This document shows, piece by piece, positions 38,472 through 47,630 of a stretch of 64,000 nucleotides of DNA (positions within the stretch are counted from its first letter, which is position 1; each line of letters begins with the position of its first letter). Source of the stretch: Allorhizobium undicola ORS 992 = ATCC 700741 (GTDB lineage Bacteria; Pseudomonadota; Alphaproteobacteria; Rhizobiales; Rhizobiaceae). Below the pieces are notes generated by a model. That model saw only the letters and a list, made by a program, of their open reading frames with translations. It had not been told where the DNA came from and searched no databases. The position numbers and the translations under genes are program-made. Location of the stretch: positions 50,730 to 114,729 of the forward strand of contig NZ_JHXQ01000016.1 of the NCBI RefSeq assembly GCF_000621665.1. Direction: 5' to 3'.

Positions 38472-40457
38472 ATGCGCTTTTCCAACGATTTCCTCGACGA
38501 GATACGCGACCGCGTGCCGATTTCGGCCGTGGTCGGCGCGCGCGTGGCATGGGATCGCAAGAAAACCAATGTCTCGCGCGGGGATTACTGGGCCTGCTGC
38601 CCCTTTCATGGCGAAAAGAGCCCGTCCTTTCACTGCGAGGACCGCAAGGGCCGTTATCATTGTTTCGGTTGCGGCGTTTCCGGCGATCATTTCCGCTTTC
38701 TCACCGATCTCGAAGGTCTGAGCTTTCCCGAAGCGGTGGAGAAGATTGCGGATATGGCGGGCGTTGCCATGCCGAAGGTCGATCCACGGGCCGTAGAGCG
38801 CGACCGCGAGCGCATGGGCCTGATCGACGTCATGGAAATGGCCACGCAGTTTTTCCAGGATCAGTTGCAGGCATCGGGCGGGGCCAAGGCGCGGGCCTAT
38901 CTGCGCGAGCGGGGGCTTTCCGGCCGCACTATCGAGACATTTCGCCTTGGTTATGCGCCGGAAGGGCGCAATGTGCTGAAGGAATATCTGGCGGGCAAGG
39001 GTGTGCCGAAGGAGCAGATCGAAGCCTGCGGCCTCGTGGTGCATGGACCTGACATTCCCGTTTCCTACGACCGTTTTCGCGACCGGATCATGTTTCCCAT
39101 TCTCAGCAGCCGCGACAAGGTGATTGCCTTTGGCGGCCGCGCCATGGCCGCCGATGCTCCGGCCAAATATCTCAATTCCAATGAAACCGAACTCTTTCAC
39201 AAAGGTCAGGTGCTTTATAATTTCGCCCGCGCGCGGCGCGCCTTGCAGGGGGCGAACGGCGCCGCCACGCTGATTGCGGTGGAAGGCTATATGGATGTCA
39301 TCGCGCTCCATCAGGCCGGCATTGAAAATGCCGTGGCGCCACTGGGCACCGCCCTGACGGAAAACCAGCTCGACCTGATGTGGAAGGTGACGCCGCAGCC
39401 GGTATTGTGTTTCGATGGCGACGGGGCGGGCCAGCGGGCGGCGTTCCGTGCGGTGGAGCTTGCGCTGCCGCATCTCAAGCCGGGCAAGACGGTGCGCTTT
39501 GCCATGCTGCCGGATGGCAAGGACCCCGACGATCTGGTGAAGCATGAGGGGCGTGAGCCCTTCGACCGGGTGATGGCGCAATCGCGCACGCTCGATGACA
39601 TGGTCTGGGCAAAGGAAGTGGGGCAGGGCGGCTTTACCACCCCGGAACAGCGCGCCGAGCTTGAGGCGCGGCTGAAGCAGATCGTCACGGTCATTGCCGA
39701 TGAAAATGTGCGCCGCCATTACCAGCAGAATGTGCGCGACCGGCTTTATGCGTTTTTTCAGGGGCAGGCGCCGCAGCGTCCCGCCCGCGGCAATTTCGAG
39801 CGCGGCGGCGGGCGCGGCAAATTCGAGCGGGGCGGCGCGCAGGCGGGGCCTCGCGGCGCACCGCCCATTTCCGACCGGCTGGCGCGATCAGGGCTCGTCA
39901 ACCGCCAGGCCGTGCAACCGACCCTGCGGGAGAGCGTTCTGGCGCTGACCATCGTCAATCATCCGCAATTGTTGCAGGAGGATTACGATGAAATCTCGGT
40001 GATCGATTTCGACAATCGCGAGCTTCAGCGCCTGTGGCCTGCCCTGTTGACGGCGGTGGCGGAGGCGGGCGCGCAGATGGACCGTGAGGAGCTTTTACAG
40101 CGGCTGGAGGTGGCCGGTTTCGGCGAGCTTTTGAAGGCGCTGGACCAGCAGATCCGCAATGCCCGCCTGTGGACGGCCACAACCGTGGCCGCTTTCGAGG
40201 ATGCGCGGGAAGGCTATCGTCAGGCGCTTTCCCTGCACAAGCGCACCAAGGCGCTGAAACGGCAGAAAGCCGAGCTGGAACGGGAAATGGGCGAAGCCGT
40301 GGAAGCGGGCGATGCCGAGCGACACGATAGCGCCATGGCCGTGCTGCGGGAGGTGCAGACCGAAATTGTGCGCATGGAAAACCAGGAGGCGATCATCGAC
40401 GGTTTCGGTGTGATGTCGGGCCGGGTGAAGGGGCCGGCCTATGGGCAGGGCCACTGA
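38472..40457 (+). CDS. dnaG: DNA primase
   Basis: A 661-residue primase. The zinc-binding domain ligands are Cys43, His46, Cys64 and Cys67. The TOPRIM core contains VEGYMDVIALHQ and CFDGDGAGQRA. A Gly/Arg-rich linker (RGNFERGGGRGKFERGG, about 440-460) precedes the C-terminal helicase-binding domain. It makes RNA primers with DnaB. It is followed by rpoD, the conserved macromolecular-synthesis order. Confidence 0.97.
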   Translation: MRFSNDFLDEIRDRVPISAVVGARVAWDRKKTNVSRGDYWACCPFHGEKSPSFHCEDRKGRYHCFGCGVSGDHFRFLTDLEGLSFPEAVEKIADMAGVAMPKVDPRAVERDRERMGLIDVMEMATQFFQDQLQASGGAKARAYLRERGLSGRTIETFRLGYAPEGRNVLKEYLAGKGVPKEQIEACGLVVHGPDIPVSYDRFRDRIMFPILSSRDKVIAFGGRAMAADAPAKYLNSNETELFHKGQVLYNFARARRALQGANGAATLIAVEGYMDVIALHQAGIENAVAPLGTALTENQLDLMWKVTPQPVLCFDGDGAGQRAAFRAVELALPHLKPGKTVRFAMLPDGKDPDDLVKHEGREPFDRVMAQSRTLDDMVWAKEVGQGGFTTPEQRAELEARLKQIVTVIADENVRRHYQQNVRDRLYAFFQGQAPQRPARGNFERGGGRGKFERGGAQAGPRGAPPISDRLARSGLVNRQAVQPTLRESVLALTIVNHPQLLQEDYDEISVIDFDNRELQRLWPALLTAVAEAGAQMDREELLQRLEVAGFGELLKALDQQIRNARLWTATTVAAFEDAREGYRQALSLHKRTKALKRQKAELEREMGEAVEAGDAERHDSAMAVLREVQTEIVRMENQEAIIDGFGVMSGRVKGPAYGQGH

Positions 40458-40460
40458 CGC

Positions 40461-40482
40461 CCCCAAGCTTGGGGAACCTTTT
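40461..40482 (+). terminator. Terminator after dnaG
   Basis: CCCCAAGCTTGGGG followed by AACCTTTTT on the plus strand, three bases after the dnaG stop. It separates dnaG from the rpoD promoters. Confidence 0.7.
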
Positions 40483-40491
40483 TCCGCTCCC

Positions 40492-40520
40492 CTTGTTTCG
40501 AAGCGGAAATTTCCTAAATA
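40492..40520 (+). promoter_or_regulatory. Possible heat-shock (RpoH-type) promoter for rpoD
   Basis: CTTG (40492-40495), an 18-base spacer and CTAAATA resemble the alphaproteobacterial RpoH pattern (CTTG ... CYTATNT). rpoD genes often carry a heat-shock promoter. The 467-base space to rpoD (40,483-40,954) holds no gene. The match is weak. Confidence 0.25.
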
Positions 40521-40954
40521 CTCACCAGTTATCGGAGTTTTGACGCAAGGAAATCGCTTTTCCGCGATTTCAACAGGGTATTTATCCTTTTAACGCTTGA
40601 CGCGGGCGGAAATTGTGGGAATCACGATTTCAAGCAAAAATGGGTGAGGAAGGTGGCCGGGCGCTTGCTCTTCGGTCTCGTTCTCTGTTTGTGTGACAAG
40701 TGCCGCACTCGGCGGGAGCCATCGTGGTTAATCGGGAATTAAACATCACTCCGTTAAAGCAATTCGAGATGAGGTGCGCCGCGGTTTTCCCAGCGGATTG
40801 TCAAGGCGGCATCGATTTTGCGTTTTTGGCCGCCAGGGCGGATAAAAGCGATCAATCTCATCAGCAGTGATTCGCAGCCGGCGGATCGGGGCGGGCCCGC
40901 CCTCGGTCTGATCGGCAGCGGAAAATGGAAGCGCCAGAGAAAGCGACGAGATAC

Positions 40955-43012
40955 ATGGCAACCAAGGTCAAAGAAAACGAAGAAGCCGATAACGAACGCG
41001 ATGGCGCTTCGGACGGTCCGCTTCTCGATCTTTCCGATGACGCCGTCAAAAAGATGATAAAAGCCGCCAAGAAGCGCGGCTATGTCACGATGGACGAGCT
41101 GAACTCGGTTCTGCCTTCGGAGGAAGTGACCTCCGAGCAGATCGAGGACACCATGGCCATGCTGTCCGACATGGGCATCAACGTCATCGAGGACGAGGAC
41201 GCCGAGGAACAGGCGAGCGAAGAGGGCGAGGCCGAGGAAGACGGCGACAGCGAGGGCGGCGAACTGGCCACCACCGGCAGCACCGCCGTGGCCACCACCA
41301 AGCGCAAGGAGCCGACCGACCGCACCGACGACCCCGTGCGCATGTATCTGCGCGAAATGGGCTCGGTGGAGCTTTTGTCGCGCGAGGGCGAAATCGCCAT
41401 TGCCAAGCGCATCGAGGCTGGCCGCGAAACCATGATTGCGGGCCTGTGCGAAAGCCCGCTGACCTTCCAGGCGCTCATCATCTGGCGTGATGAACTGAAC
41501 GAGGGCACCACGCTCCTGCGCGAGATCATCGATCTCGAAACCACCTATTCCGGCCCCGAGGCCAAGGCTGCGCCGCAGTTCCAGAGCCCGGAAAAGATCG
41601 AGGCGGACCGTAAGGCCGCCGAGGAAAAGGAAAAGGAAAGGGCAAGCCGCCGTGGCCGCGCGCCCGTGGGCGAAGACGACATTACCGATGTCGGCGACAT
41701 GCCCATGCCGGAAGAAGAGGAAGAGGACGAGGACGAATCCAACCTGTCGCTGGCCGCCATGGAAGCGGAACTGCGCCCACAGGTCATGGAAACGCTGGAC
41801 CTCATTGCCGATACCTACAAGAAGCTGCGCAAGTTGCAGGACCAGCAGGTGGAGGCACGTCTTGCCTGTGCCGGTACGCTGTCTTCCGGCCAGGAGCGCC
41901 GCTACAAGGAGCTGAAGGATCAGTTGATCACGGCGGTGAAGTCGCTGTCGCTCAATCAGAACCGCATCGACGCGCTGGTCGAGCAGCTTTACGACATTTC
42001 CAAGCGCCTCATGCAGAATGAAGGCCGCCTGCTGCGTCTGGCGGAAAGCTATGGCGTCAAGCGCGACGACTTCCTGACGCAATATCAGGGTGCCGAACTC
42101 GATCCGAACTGGATGAAGTCCATCGCCAATCTGGCCGGTCGCGGCTGGAAGGATTTTGCCCGCGAGGAAAACAGCCGCATTCGGGAAATCCGCCAGGAAA
42201 TCCAGAATCTCGCCACTGAAACCGGCATTTCCATCACGGAATTCCGCCGCATCGTTTCCATGGTGCAGAAGGGTGAGCGCGAGGCGCGCATTGCCAAGAA
42301 GGAAATGGTCGAGGCCAATCTGCGTCTCGTCATCTCCATCGCCAAGAAATACACCAATCGTGGTCTTCAGTTCCTGGACCTGATCCAGGAAGGCAATATC
42401 GGGTTGATGAAGGCGGTCGATAAGTTCGAATATCGTCGCGGATACAAATTCTCGACCTATGCGACATGGTGGATTCGTCAGGCGATTACCCGCTCGATCG
42501 CGGATCAGGCGCGCACCATCCGTATTCCGGTGCATATGATCGAAACGATCAACAAGATCGTTCGCACATCGCGCCAGATGCTGCATGAAATTGGCCGCGA
42601 GCCGACGCCGGAAGAGCTGGCCGAAAAGCTGGCCATGCCGCTGGAAAAGGTGCGCAAGGTTCTGAAAATCGCCAAGGAGCCGATCTCGCTCGAAACCCCG
42701 GTGGGCGACGAAGAAGATTCGCATCTCGGCGACTTCATCGAGGACAAGAACGCGCTTCTGCCCATCGATGCCGCCATTCAGGCAAACCTGCGCGAAACCA
42801 CCACCCGCGTTCTGGCTTCGCTGACGCCGCGTGAGGAGCGCGTTCTGCGTATGCGCTTCGGCATCGGCATGAATACCGACCACACGCTGGAAGAAGTGGG
42901 GCAGCAGTTCTCGGTGACGCGCGAACGTATTCGCCAGATCGAGGCCAAGGCCCTGCGCAAGCTCAAGCATCCCAGCCGCTCGCGCAAGCTGCGCAGCTTC
43001 CTGGATAGCTGA
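40955..43012 (+). CDS. rpoD: RNA polymerase sigma-70 (RpoD)
   Basis: A 685-residue housekeeping sigma factor starting [19 protein letters not shown]. Region 1.1 is followed by acidic and Lys/Glu-rich non-conserved stretches ([33 protein letters not shown]). Region 2 ([20 protein letters not shown] ... [15 protein letters not shown]) and region 4 ([15 protein letters not shown] ... [17 protein letters not shown]) are intact. The ATG at 40925 is a possible earlier start. Confidence 0.97.
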   Translation: MATKVKENEEADNERDGASDGPLLDLSDDAVKKMIKAAKKRGYVTMDELNSVLPSEEVTSEQIEDTMAMLSDMGINVIEDEDAEEQASEEGEAEEDGDSEGGELATTGSTAVATTKRKEPTDRTDDPVRMYLREMGSVELLSREGEIAIAKRIEAGRETMIAGLCESPLTFQALIIWRDELNEGTTLLREIIDLETTYSGPEAKAAPQFQSPEKIEADRKAAEEKEKERASRRGRAPVGEDDITDVGDMPMPEEEEEDEDESNLSLAAMEAELRPQVMETLDLIADTYKKLRKLQDQQVEARLACAGTLSSGQERRYKELKDQLITAVKSLSLNQNRIDALVEQLYDISKRLMQNEGRLLRLAESYGVKRDDFLTQYQGAELDPNWMKSIANLAGRGWKDFAREENSRIREIRQEIQNLATETGISITEFRRIVSMVQKGEREARIAKKEMVEANLRLVISIAKKYTNRGLQFLDLIQEGNIGLMKAVDKFEYRRGYKFSTYATWWIRQAITRSIADQARTIRIPVHMIETINKIVRTSRQMLHEIGREPTPEELAEKLAMPLEKVRKVLKIAKEPISLETPVGDEEDSHLGDFIEDKNALLPIDAAIQANLRETTTRVLASLTPREERVLRMRFGIGMNTDHTLEEVGQQFSVTRERIRQIEAKALRKLKHPSRSRKLRSFLDS

Positions 43013-43026
43013 TCTTTACCTGCAAC

Positions 43027-43056
43027 AAAAAACCCGGCGGAGACGCCGGGTTTTTC
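43027..43056 (+). terminator. Terminator after rpoD
   Basis: The hairpin ACCCGGCG GAGA CGCCGGGT followed by TTTT, 20 bases after the rpoD stop. Confidence 0.85.
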
Positions 43057-43091
43057 ATATGAGCACTTTCTCGAGCCAGATCGAGTCTGTT

Positions 43092-43343
43092 TCAGATCTG
43101 AACGGCGTCCGTATAGGCTTTTGCGGCAGTGCTGCTATCGGTCGTTGCGCTGCTGGAGCTGTCGCTCCCGGCATTGTAGAGCGAAAGCTCGGCAATGGAG
43201 GAGGGCACATCGGCCGCAGAGCTGGTTTCAACCGACGGCGGCGGTGGCGGCGGGGGAGGTGGCGGCTCCTTCGGTGGCGGCGGTGGTGGTGTACGGCTTA
43301 CCGACGAGGTGGAAGAGGCGCTGGTGGCGCTGACACTGGTCAT
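43092..43343 (-). CDS. Proline-rich small protein, unknown
   Basis: An 83-residue frame. The ATG at 43343 has AGGAG with good spacing. The composition is extreme: an N-terminal Ser/Thr/Val stretch, two proline blocks (6 and 10 residues split by KE), then a Ser/Ala/Thr-rich tail. No domain was recognised. Low complexity makes homology evidence weak. It is convergent with rpoD. Confidence 0.5.
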   Translation of the reverse strand: MTSVSATSASSTSSVSRTPPPPPPKEPPPPPPPPPPSVETSSAADVPSSIAELSLYNAGSDSSSSATTDSSTAAKAYTDAVQI

Positions 43344-43642
43344 CACGATCTCCTGACGCATTTTCATGGTGAACCCACGTTCCCTGAAAATGCCTGATGC
43401 CATGGCCTCGGCGTCATGCGTCGGTGCTGGCAGCTGGCAGAGCGCCCTCATGGCTCTGCCGGATGGAAGAGGTGTTTGCCTCTGTGATTGCCACTGTGCC
43501 GGGCAATTTTGAGAAAAGCCTGAGAGAATTATTTCTGATTTTAGTTATATGGAAAAAATATTGGACCAGCCGATCAAACGCCCCTGTGCGAAGTGGCGAT
43601 TTCGCTTTGTCGCGGTGCGGACCTCAGTGTAAGGATCAGAGC

Positions 43643-44734
43643 ATGGCTGATCTGGCACAATTGCCGCCCCGGCGGCGGGCATGGTTCATGAGGGGGCTTG
43701 CCGCTTCGCTTTTTCTGCACGGGGTGTTTGTGCTGCCGCTTCTCATTCATTTGCCCAAGCCTGCCGAGGATGTGGCGAAGGATGAGAGCATTTCGGTTTC
43801 GCTGGAGCCGCCACCTGAGCCGAAAAAGCCTGAGCCGAAAAAGCCTGAACCGAAGGTGAATTTCGATCTAAAATCCGCAGAAAAGCCGCCGGAGCGGAAG
43901 GCAGAGGCGGCAAAGCCCGCCAGCGCGAAGCAGGTCCCGGAAAAGGCGCCCTCGGAAAAGCTCAGACCCAGTGACGCTGCTGCCGCTGCAAACGCCGCTC
44001 CGCAGGGTTTTGAGTCCGCGCCACGGGACGAACAAGCGCAAAAAAGCGACGAGGCGCCGGTCCCGTCCGCGAGTGAAGCCGAAAAGCCGGGTGATGCTGG
44101 TCCGGAGGCTGGCGCGAAAGGTCAGGCGGCCAGCGGTTTGCCGGACCGGCAAAACCCGTCGGCCGCGCCAGCCTTGCCGCAGGATGTGAAACCGCCGGAG
44201 GCAAAGCTGCCCGCAGAGGCTGCGGCTTCGCCCAAAACGGTGCAAACCGGCGGCGGCATTGTCATGGAACAACGCATGACCGTGGCCGAGCCTGGCGGAC
44301 CCGCCGCTGCCGTTGCGCAGGCCAAGCCTGCCCCTGAGGCGGGCGGGCAGAAAGTGCCGGTTTTAAAACCGGCAAGGCGCGTCTATTCAAAAGACCTGCT
44401 TTCGGACCCGCATGTGCGCGCAGCCTTGGGCAAGTTGCCGCCGCAGCGGCGCATCGTGCAGATTTGCAGCATTGAAATGCTGGAGCAGATCCGCCGCTCC
44501 GTATCCGGCGCCTTTCCGGATGTCATTGCCTCGTCCCCTTCCACCCGCGAAGCCATCAGTGCGCGGTTGATGGATGTGCAGGGTGCCGCCTATCGCAGCC
44601 GGGGCCGCTGGTTCGACATCAGCTATCGCTGCGAAACGGATGATAAAACCAGCACGATCACCGCCTTCAGCTTCCAGATTGGCGCTGAAATTCCCCGCAC
44701 CGCATGGCAAGGGCGTCGCCTGCCGATGAATTAG
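43643..44734 (+). CDS. DUF930 domain-containing membrane-anchored protein
   Basis: A 363-residue protein starting MADLAQLPPRRRAWFMRGL with AAGGA upstream. One membrane segment (LAASLFLHGVFVLPLLIHL) anchors it; a long Pro/Ala/Lys/Glu-rich linker (about 45-220), with EPKK PEPKK repeats like TonB, spans the periplasm. The C-terminal about 120 residues (DPHVRAALGKLPPQRRIVQICSIEMLEQIR ... ) form DUF930, common in Hyphomicrobiales. A TonB-like mechanical role is possible but not shown. Confidence 0.75.
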   Translation: MADLAQLPPRRRAWFMRGLAASLFLHGVFVLPLLIHLPKPAEDVAKDESISVSLEPPPEPKKPEPKKPEPKVNFDLKSAEKPPERKAEAAKPASAKQVPEKAPSEKLRPSDAAAAANAAPQGFESAPRDEQAQKSDEAPVPSASEAEKPGDAGPEAGAKGQAASGLPDRQNPSAAPALPQDVKPPEAKLPAEAAASPKTVQTGGGIVMEQRMTVAEPGGPAAAVAQAKPAPEAGGQKVPVLKPARRVYSKDLLSDPHVRAALGKLPPQRRIVQICSIEMLEQIRRSVSGAFPDVIASSPSTREAISARLMDVQGAAYRSRGRWFDISYRCETDDKTSTITAFSFQIGAEIPRTAWQGRRLPMN

Positions 44735-44812
44735 AGCATTGTCCCGAGAAAAGCGTCGTCACGGGTTTTCGTCTGAAAATGGGAGAAAACAAAAGTTTAA
44801 AGCGCATGGAGA
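44735..44812. repeat. Mosaic intergenic repeat
   Basis: AGAGCATTGTCCCGAGAAAA ... GTCTGAAAATGGGAGAAAACAAA matches the unit at 34,083. The rest of this 294-base gap is AT-rich (ATATATATATTTTAATTAATG) and probably holds the H-NOX promoter. Confidence 0.55.
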
Positions 44813-45028
44813 TTCCGTTTGTGTCGGGATATATATATTTTAATTAATGCTTTAATATAGTTATGAAAAAGACCCGCTAAGAAGAATATGCTAAGATTTG
44901 CGGGCTAAACTGCCGCTGTCTCTGGCGTGGTAAGCTTGAAAGCCGTCCGGCTTGTGCTCATTCTCGCCAGAAGGGCTGTTGAGGCACCGGGCTTGCCTCA
45001 CAGCTTGCCATGCGCTGTGGGGGTGCGG

Positions 45029-45565
45029 ATGAAGGGTATTGTTTTTACGGAGTTTCTACAATTCGTCGGCGACATGTGGAACGAAGATCTGGCCGATGAC
45101 CTGATAGAGGCTTCGGATCTTCCAAGTGGCGGCGCTTACACCTCTGTGGGAACCTATGACCATGCGGAGATGGTTCGTCTTGTTTCTGAGCTTTCCGCCC
45201 GCACCGAACGATCGCCGCAGGATTTGCTTTTCTGCTTTGGCCAGCATCTGGCCGGACGTTTTGCCACGCTGTTTCCTGCCTTTTTCGCAGGGGCGGGCGG
45301 TCTTTTCGATTTTCTCGAAAGCGTGGACAATCATATTCACGTCGAAGTGCTGAAGCTTTACCCGGATGCGGAACTGCCGCGCTTCACCACGCTTGAACGA
45401 ACAGGGGACGTCCTTACCCTTCGCTACACCTCGGCCCGGCACATGGAGGATCTGGCGGTTGGTCTTATTCATGGCGCTGCGGCGCATTTCGGCAAGCCGG
45501 TCAGTGTGACGGTAATTGCGGAAGATGCGCAATCGAGCACTCTTTCTGTCAAGATGGTCGGGTAA
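45029..45565 (+). CDS. Heme NO/O2-binding (H-NOX) protein
   Basis: A 178-residue protein with the full H-NOX signature: MKGIVFTEFLQFV at the start (ATG 45029), proximal heme ligand His104 in NHIHVEVLKLYPDAELP, and the heme-propionate motif YTSAR (133-137). H-NOX proteins sense NO and pass the signal to partner enzymes encoded next to them. The next gene, six bases downstream, is a GGDEF/EAL protein, the usual H-NOX partner in Shewanella and Legionella, so NO control of cyclic-di-GMP is the likely role. An ATG at 44927 is less likely. Confidence 0.92.
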   Translation: MKGIVFTEFLQFVGDMWNEDLADDLIEASDLPSGGAYTSVGTYDHAEMVRLVSELSARTERSPQDLLFCFGQHLAGRFATLFPAFFAGAGGLFDFLESVDNHIHVEVLKLYPDAELPRFTTLERTGDVLTLRYTSARHMEDLAVGLIHGAAAHFGKPVSVTVIAEDAQSSTLSVKMVG

Positions 45566-45571
45566 GCTGCG

Positions 45572-47092
45572 ATGAAGACAGATGAATCCGGTCAAGGCCA
45601 GATGGACAGGCTGCTGCGACGGCTGGAGCGGGAGCGCAGGGCCCGTGCGCAGGCAGAGACCTTGCTGGAAGAGCGTTCACGCCAGCTTTATCTGGCCAAT
45701 CATGAGCTTGCCCTGCTGGCAAGCGCGCTGGAGCAGCGCGTGGAAGAGCGAACGCAGGAACTGGTGGCCGAGCGCGAACGCGCCGTGGCGCTGGCGCGGC
45801 AGGATCAATTGACCGGTCTTGCCAATCGCCGAAATTTCAATGATTTCCTCTCTGTCGCCTGCTCCCGTGTCTGGGCACGGTCTGGCCGCGTCAGCGTGTT
45901 TCTGGTGGATGTGGATGATTTCAAACATATCAACGATGCGCATGGCCATGAGGCGGGCGATGCGGCATTGACGGAGGTGGCCAGGCGGCTTTCCTGCCTT
46001 TCGCATAACGGCCTTGCCGCCCGGCTGGGCGGTGATGAATTTGCCGTGGTGTGCATTGATCTGGCGACGGAAGAGCAGGAAAAGGCGCTTGCAAAATCCA
46101 TTGTGGAGACGCTGAAGCAGCCTTACGCCTTTGGCGCACGCAGCCTTTCCATTGCCGTTTCGGTCGGACATGCCAGCCTGCCGGATCATGCAAATTCCTC
46201 TGCGGAACTCATGCGACATGCCGATATGGCGCTGTTTGCCTCAAAAAAGGCGGGGCGCGCCACGGCCACCGCCTTCAACGATGATCTGCGCGACGAGGCG
46301 GAAGAGCGCCGCCTGCTGGAGCTGGAACTGGTGCTGGCGCTGGATCGGGGCGAGATCGTGCCGTGGTATCAGCCAATCGTGGAGGGGGCGGGCCGCACGC
46401 CCAAGGGCGTGGAAGTGCTGGCGCGCTGGAACCACCCGCTGCGCGGCGTGGTTCTGCCATCACTTTTTCTGCCCCTGGCGGAAGAGCGCAAATTGCTTGG
46501 CGCGATGTTCATCAGCCTTTTCCGGCAGGCGTGCCGCGAAATCGGGCCGCTGATTTCGGCTGGCAAGCTCTCCTATCTCTCGGTCAATGCCTCGCCCAGC
46601 CAGTTCCGTGCGGGCGGTTTTGCCGCGCTGATCCAGCTTCTTTTGCAGGAAACCGGCTTTCCGCCAAAGGCGCTGGTGGTGGAAATCACCGAGGATGTCA
46701 TCATGACCGATCTGACCCGCGCAACCCGCGAGATCGATGAGCTGACAAGGCTTGGCGTTCGGATCGCGCTGGATGATTTCGGCACCGGCTATTCCAATAT
46801 CGCCTCGCTCAGCCGCCTGCCCATCCAGTGGTTGAAGCTGGACCGAAGCCTTATTGCCCGCATAGGTGACGGGCATGTGGAGCAGGCGATCGTGCGTGCC
46901 GTGCTGGATATGGCCCGCGCGTTGCATATCGATGTCGTGGCTGAAGGCATAGAAACCGAAAGGCAGGCGGAATGGCTTATATCTGCCGGCTGCCGCCGTC
47001 ATCAGGGCTATCTCTACGGCCGGCCAACGCCTTTTGATGCCCTCCGGGATTTTCTTTCTTCCCATGCGATAAAGCACGCCTCGACCGGCTGA
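45572..47092 (+). CDS. GGDEF-EAL cyclic-di-GMP enzyme, probable H-NOX partner
   Basis: A 506-residue cytoplasmic protein. Residues about 10-75 form a coiled coil; the GGDEF domain has the intact motif GGDEF (153-157) and VDVDDFKHINDAHGH; the EAL domain has EVL in place of EAL (VEVLARWNHP), DDFGTGYS, and EGIETERQ. The GGDEF domain therefore looks active as a diguanylate cyclase and the EVL domain plausibly active as a phosphodiesterase. It has no membrane segment or PAS domain, consistent with using H-NOX as its sensor. Confidence 0.92.
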   Translation: MKTDESGQGQMDRLLRRLERERRARAQAETLLEERSRQLYLANHELALLASALEQRVEERTQELVAERERAVALARQDQLTGLANRRNFNDFLSVACSRVWARSGRVSVFLVDVDDFKHINDAHGHEAGDAALTEVARRLSCLSHNGLAARLGGDEFAVVCIDLATEEQEKALAKSIVETLKQPYAFGARSLSIAVSVGHASLPDHANSSAELMRHADMALFASKKAGRATATAFNDDLRDEAEERRLLELELVLALDRGEIVPWYQPIVEGAGRTPKGVEVLARWNHPLRGVVLPSLFLPLAEERKLLGAMFISLFRQACREIGPLISAGKLSYLSVNASPSQFRAGGFAALIQLLLQETGFPPKALVVEITEDVIMTDLTRATREIDELTRLGVRIALDDFGTGYSNIASLSRLPIQWLKLDRSLIARIGDGHVEQAIVRAVLDMARALHIDVVAEGIETERQAEWLISAGCRRHQGYLYGRPTPFDALRDFLSSHAIKHASTG

Positions 47093-47100
47093 TGCCAGGG

Positions 47101-47212
47101 CTCGAAGATGGTCACGCATCCTCAGTCTTGAAGGGTTTCGAATATCTCAACTGCGTCAGGGTTTGATATATTCGAAAAGGGAATACCAAAAGTCATCTTC
47201 AATGACCCTTGG
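47101..47212. repeat. Second palindromic repeat type, copy 2
   Basis: The CTTGAAGGG, TTTCGAATATCTCAAC ... GTTTGATATATTCGAAA and GTCATCTTC.ATGACC modules match the copy at 19,141 in the same order. It follows the GGDEF-EAL gene and lies at the left side of the putative toxin region. Confidence 0.55.
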
Positions 47213-47630
47213 TATGAAACATCACTCCACCGAAGAGGCAAAGCAAAGGGCCCCCGGTTATGCCTGGCGAAAGCGCAGATTTCTCCCATGGCTGGCCCGC
47301 GTGCCCGTCATCCTTGCTGACGCTTCAGGCAAGAGCATGGGACCGCCTCAACCACGGCACGCCACCGGCAAACCGGATTTCATCTTTCAGGACTATCCCC
47401 CGTAACCCGGTCCTCAAAATGCGGGGATGCATTCGACGTGCCCAAAATTGGACTATAGATTAAAATCTGTCTACGTGACATTGTTTCGAAGCATAAATGC
47501 GAAAATAGAATAACATAATGTATATCGTTTAGCAATTCTCACTTATTTTGAAGTAAAAAATATGAATATTATTCATAATATATTGCTAATCGATAAATAA
47601 AAAAGTAAAAATCCAAAAAGGTACGATATT
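47213..47630. other. AT-rich gap upstream of the putative pore-forming toxin gene
   Basis: The stretch from about 47,455 to 47,630 is much more AT-rich than its surroundings and may hold a horizontally acquired promoter. A 17-base palindrome, TATGAATATTATTCATA (47561-47577), could be an operator. No gene of convincing codon pattern lies in the gap. Confidence 0.45.

Noticed and set aside
38439..39719. Minus-strand open frame of 426 codons
   Set aside because: It is antisense to dnaG.
40754..42970. Minus-strand open frame of 738 codons
   Set aside because: It is antisense to rpoD, whose identity is certain, and shows no family motif.
47163..47405. 80-codon gene upstream of the toxin-like locus
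   Set aside because: It overlaps a repeat and has no ribosome-binding site or recognisable protein features.
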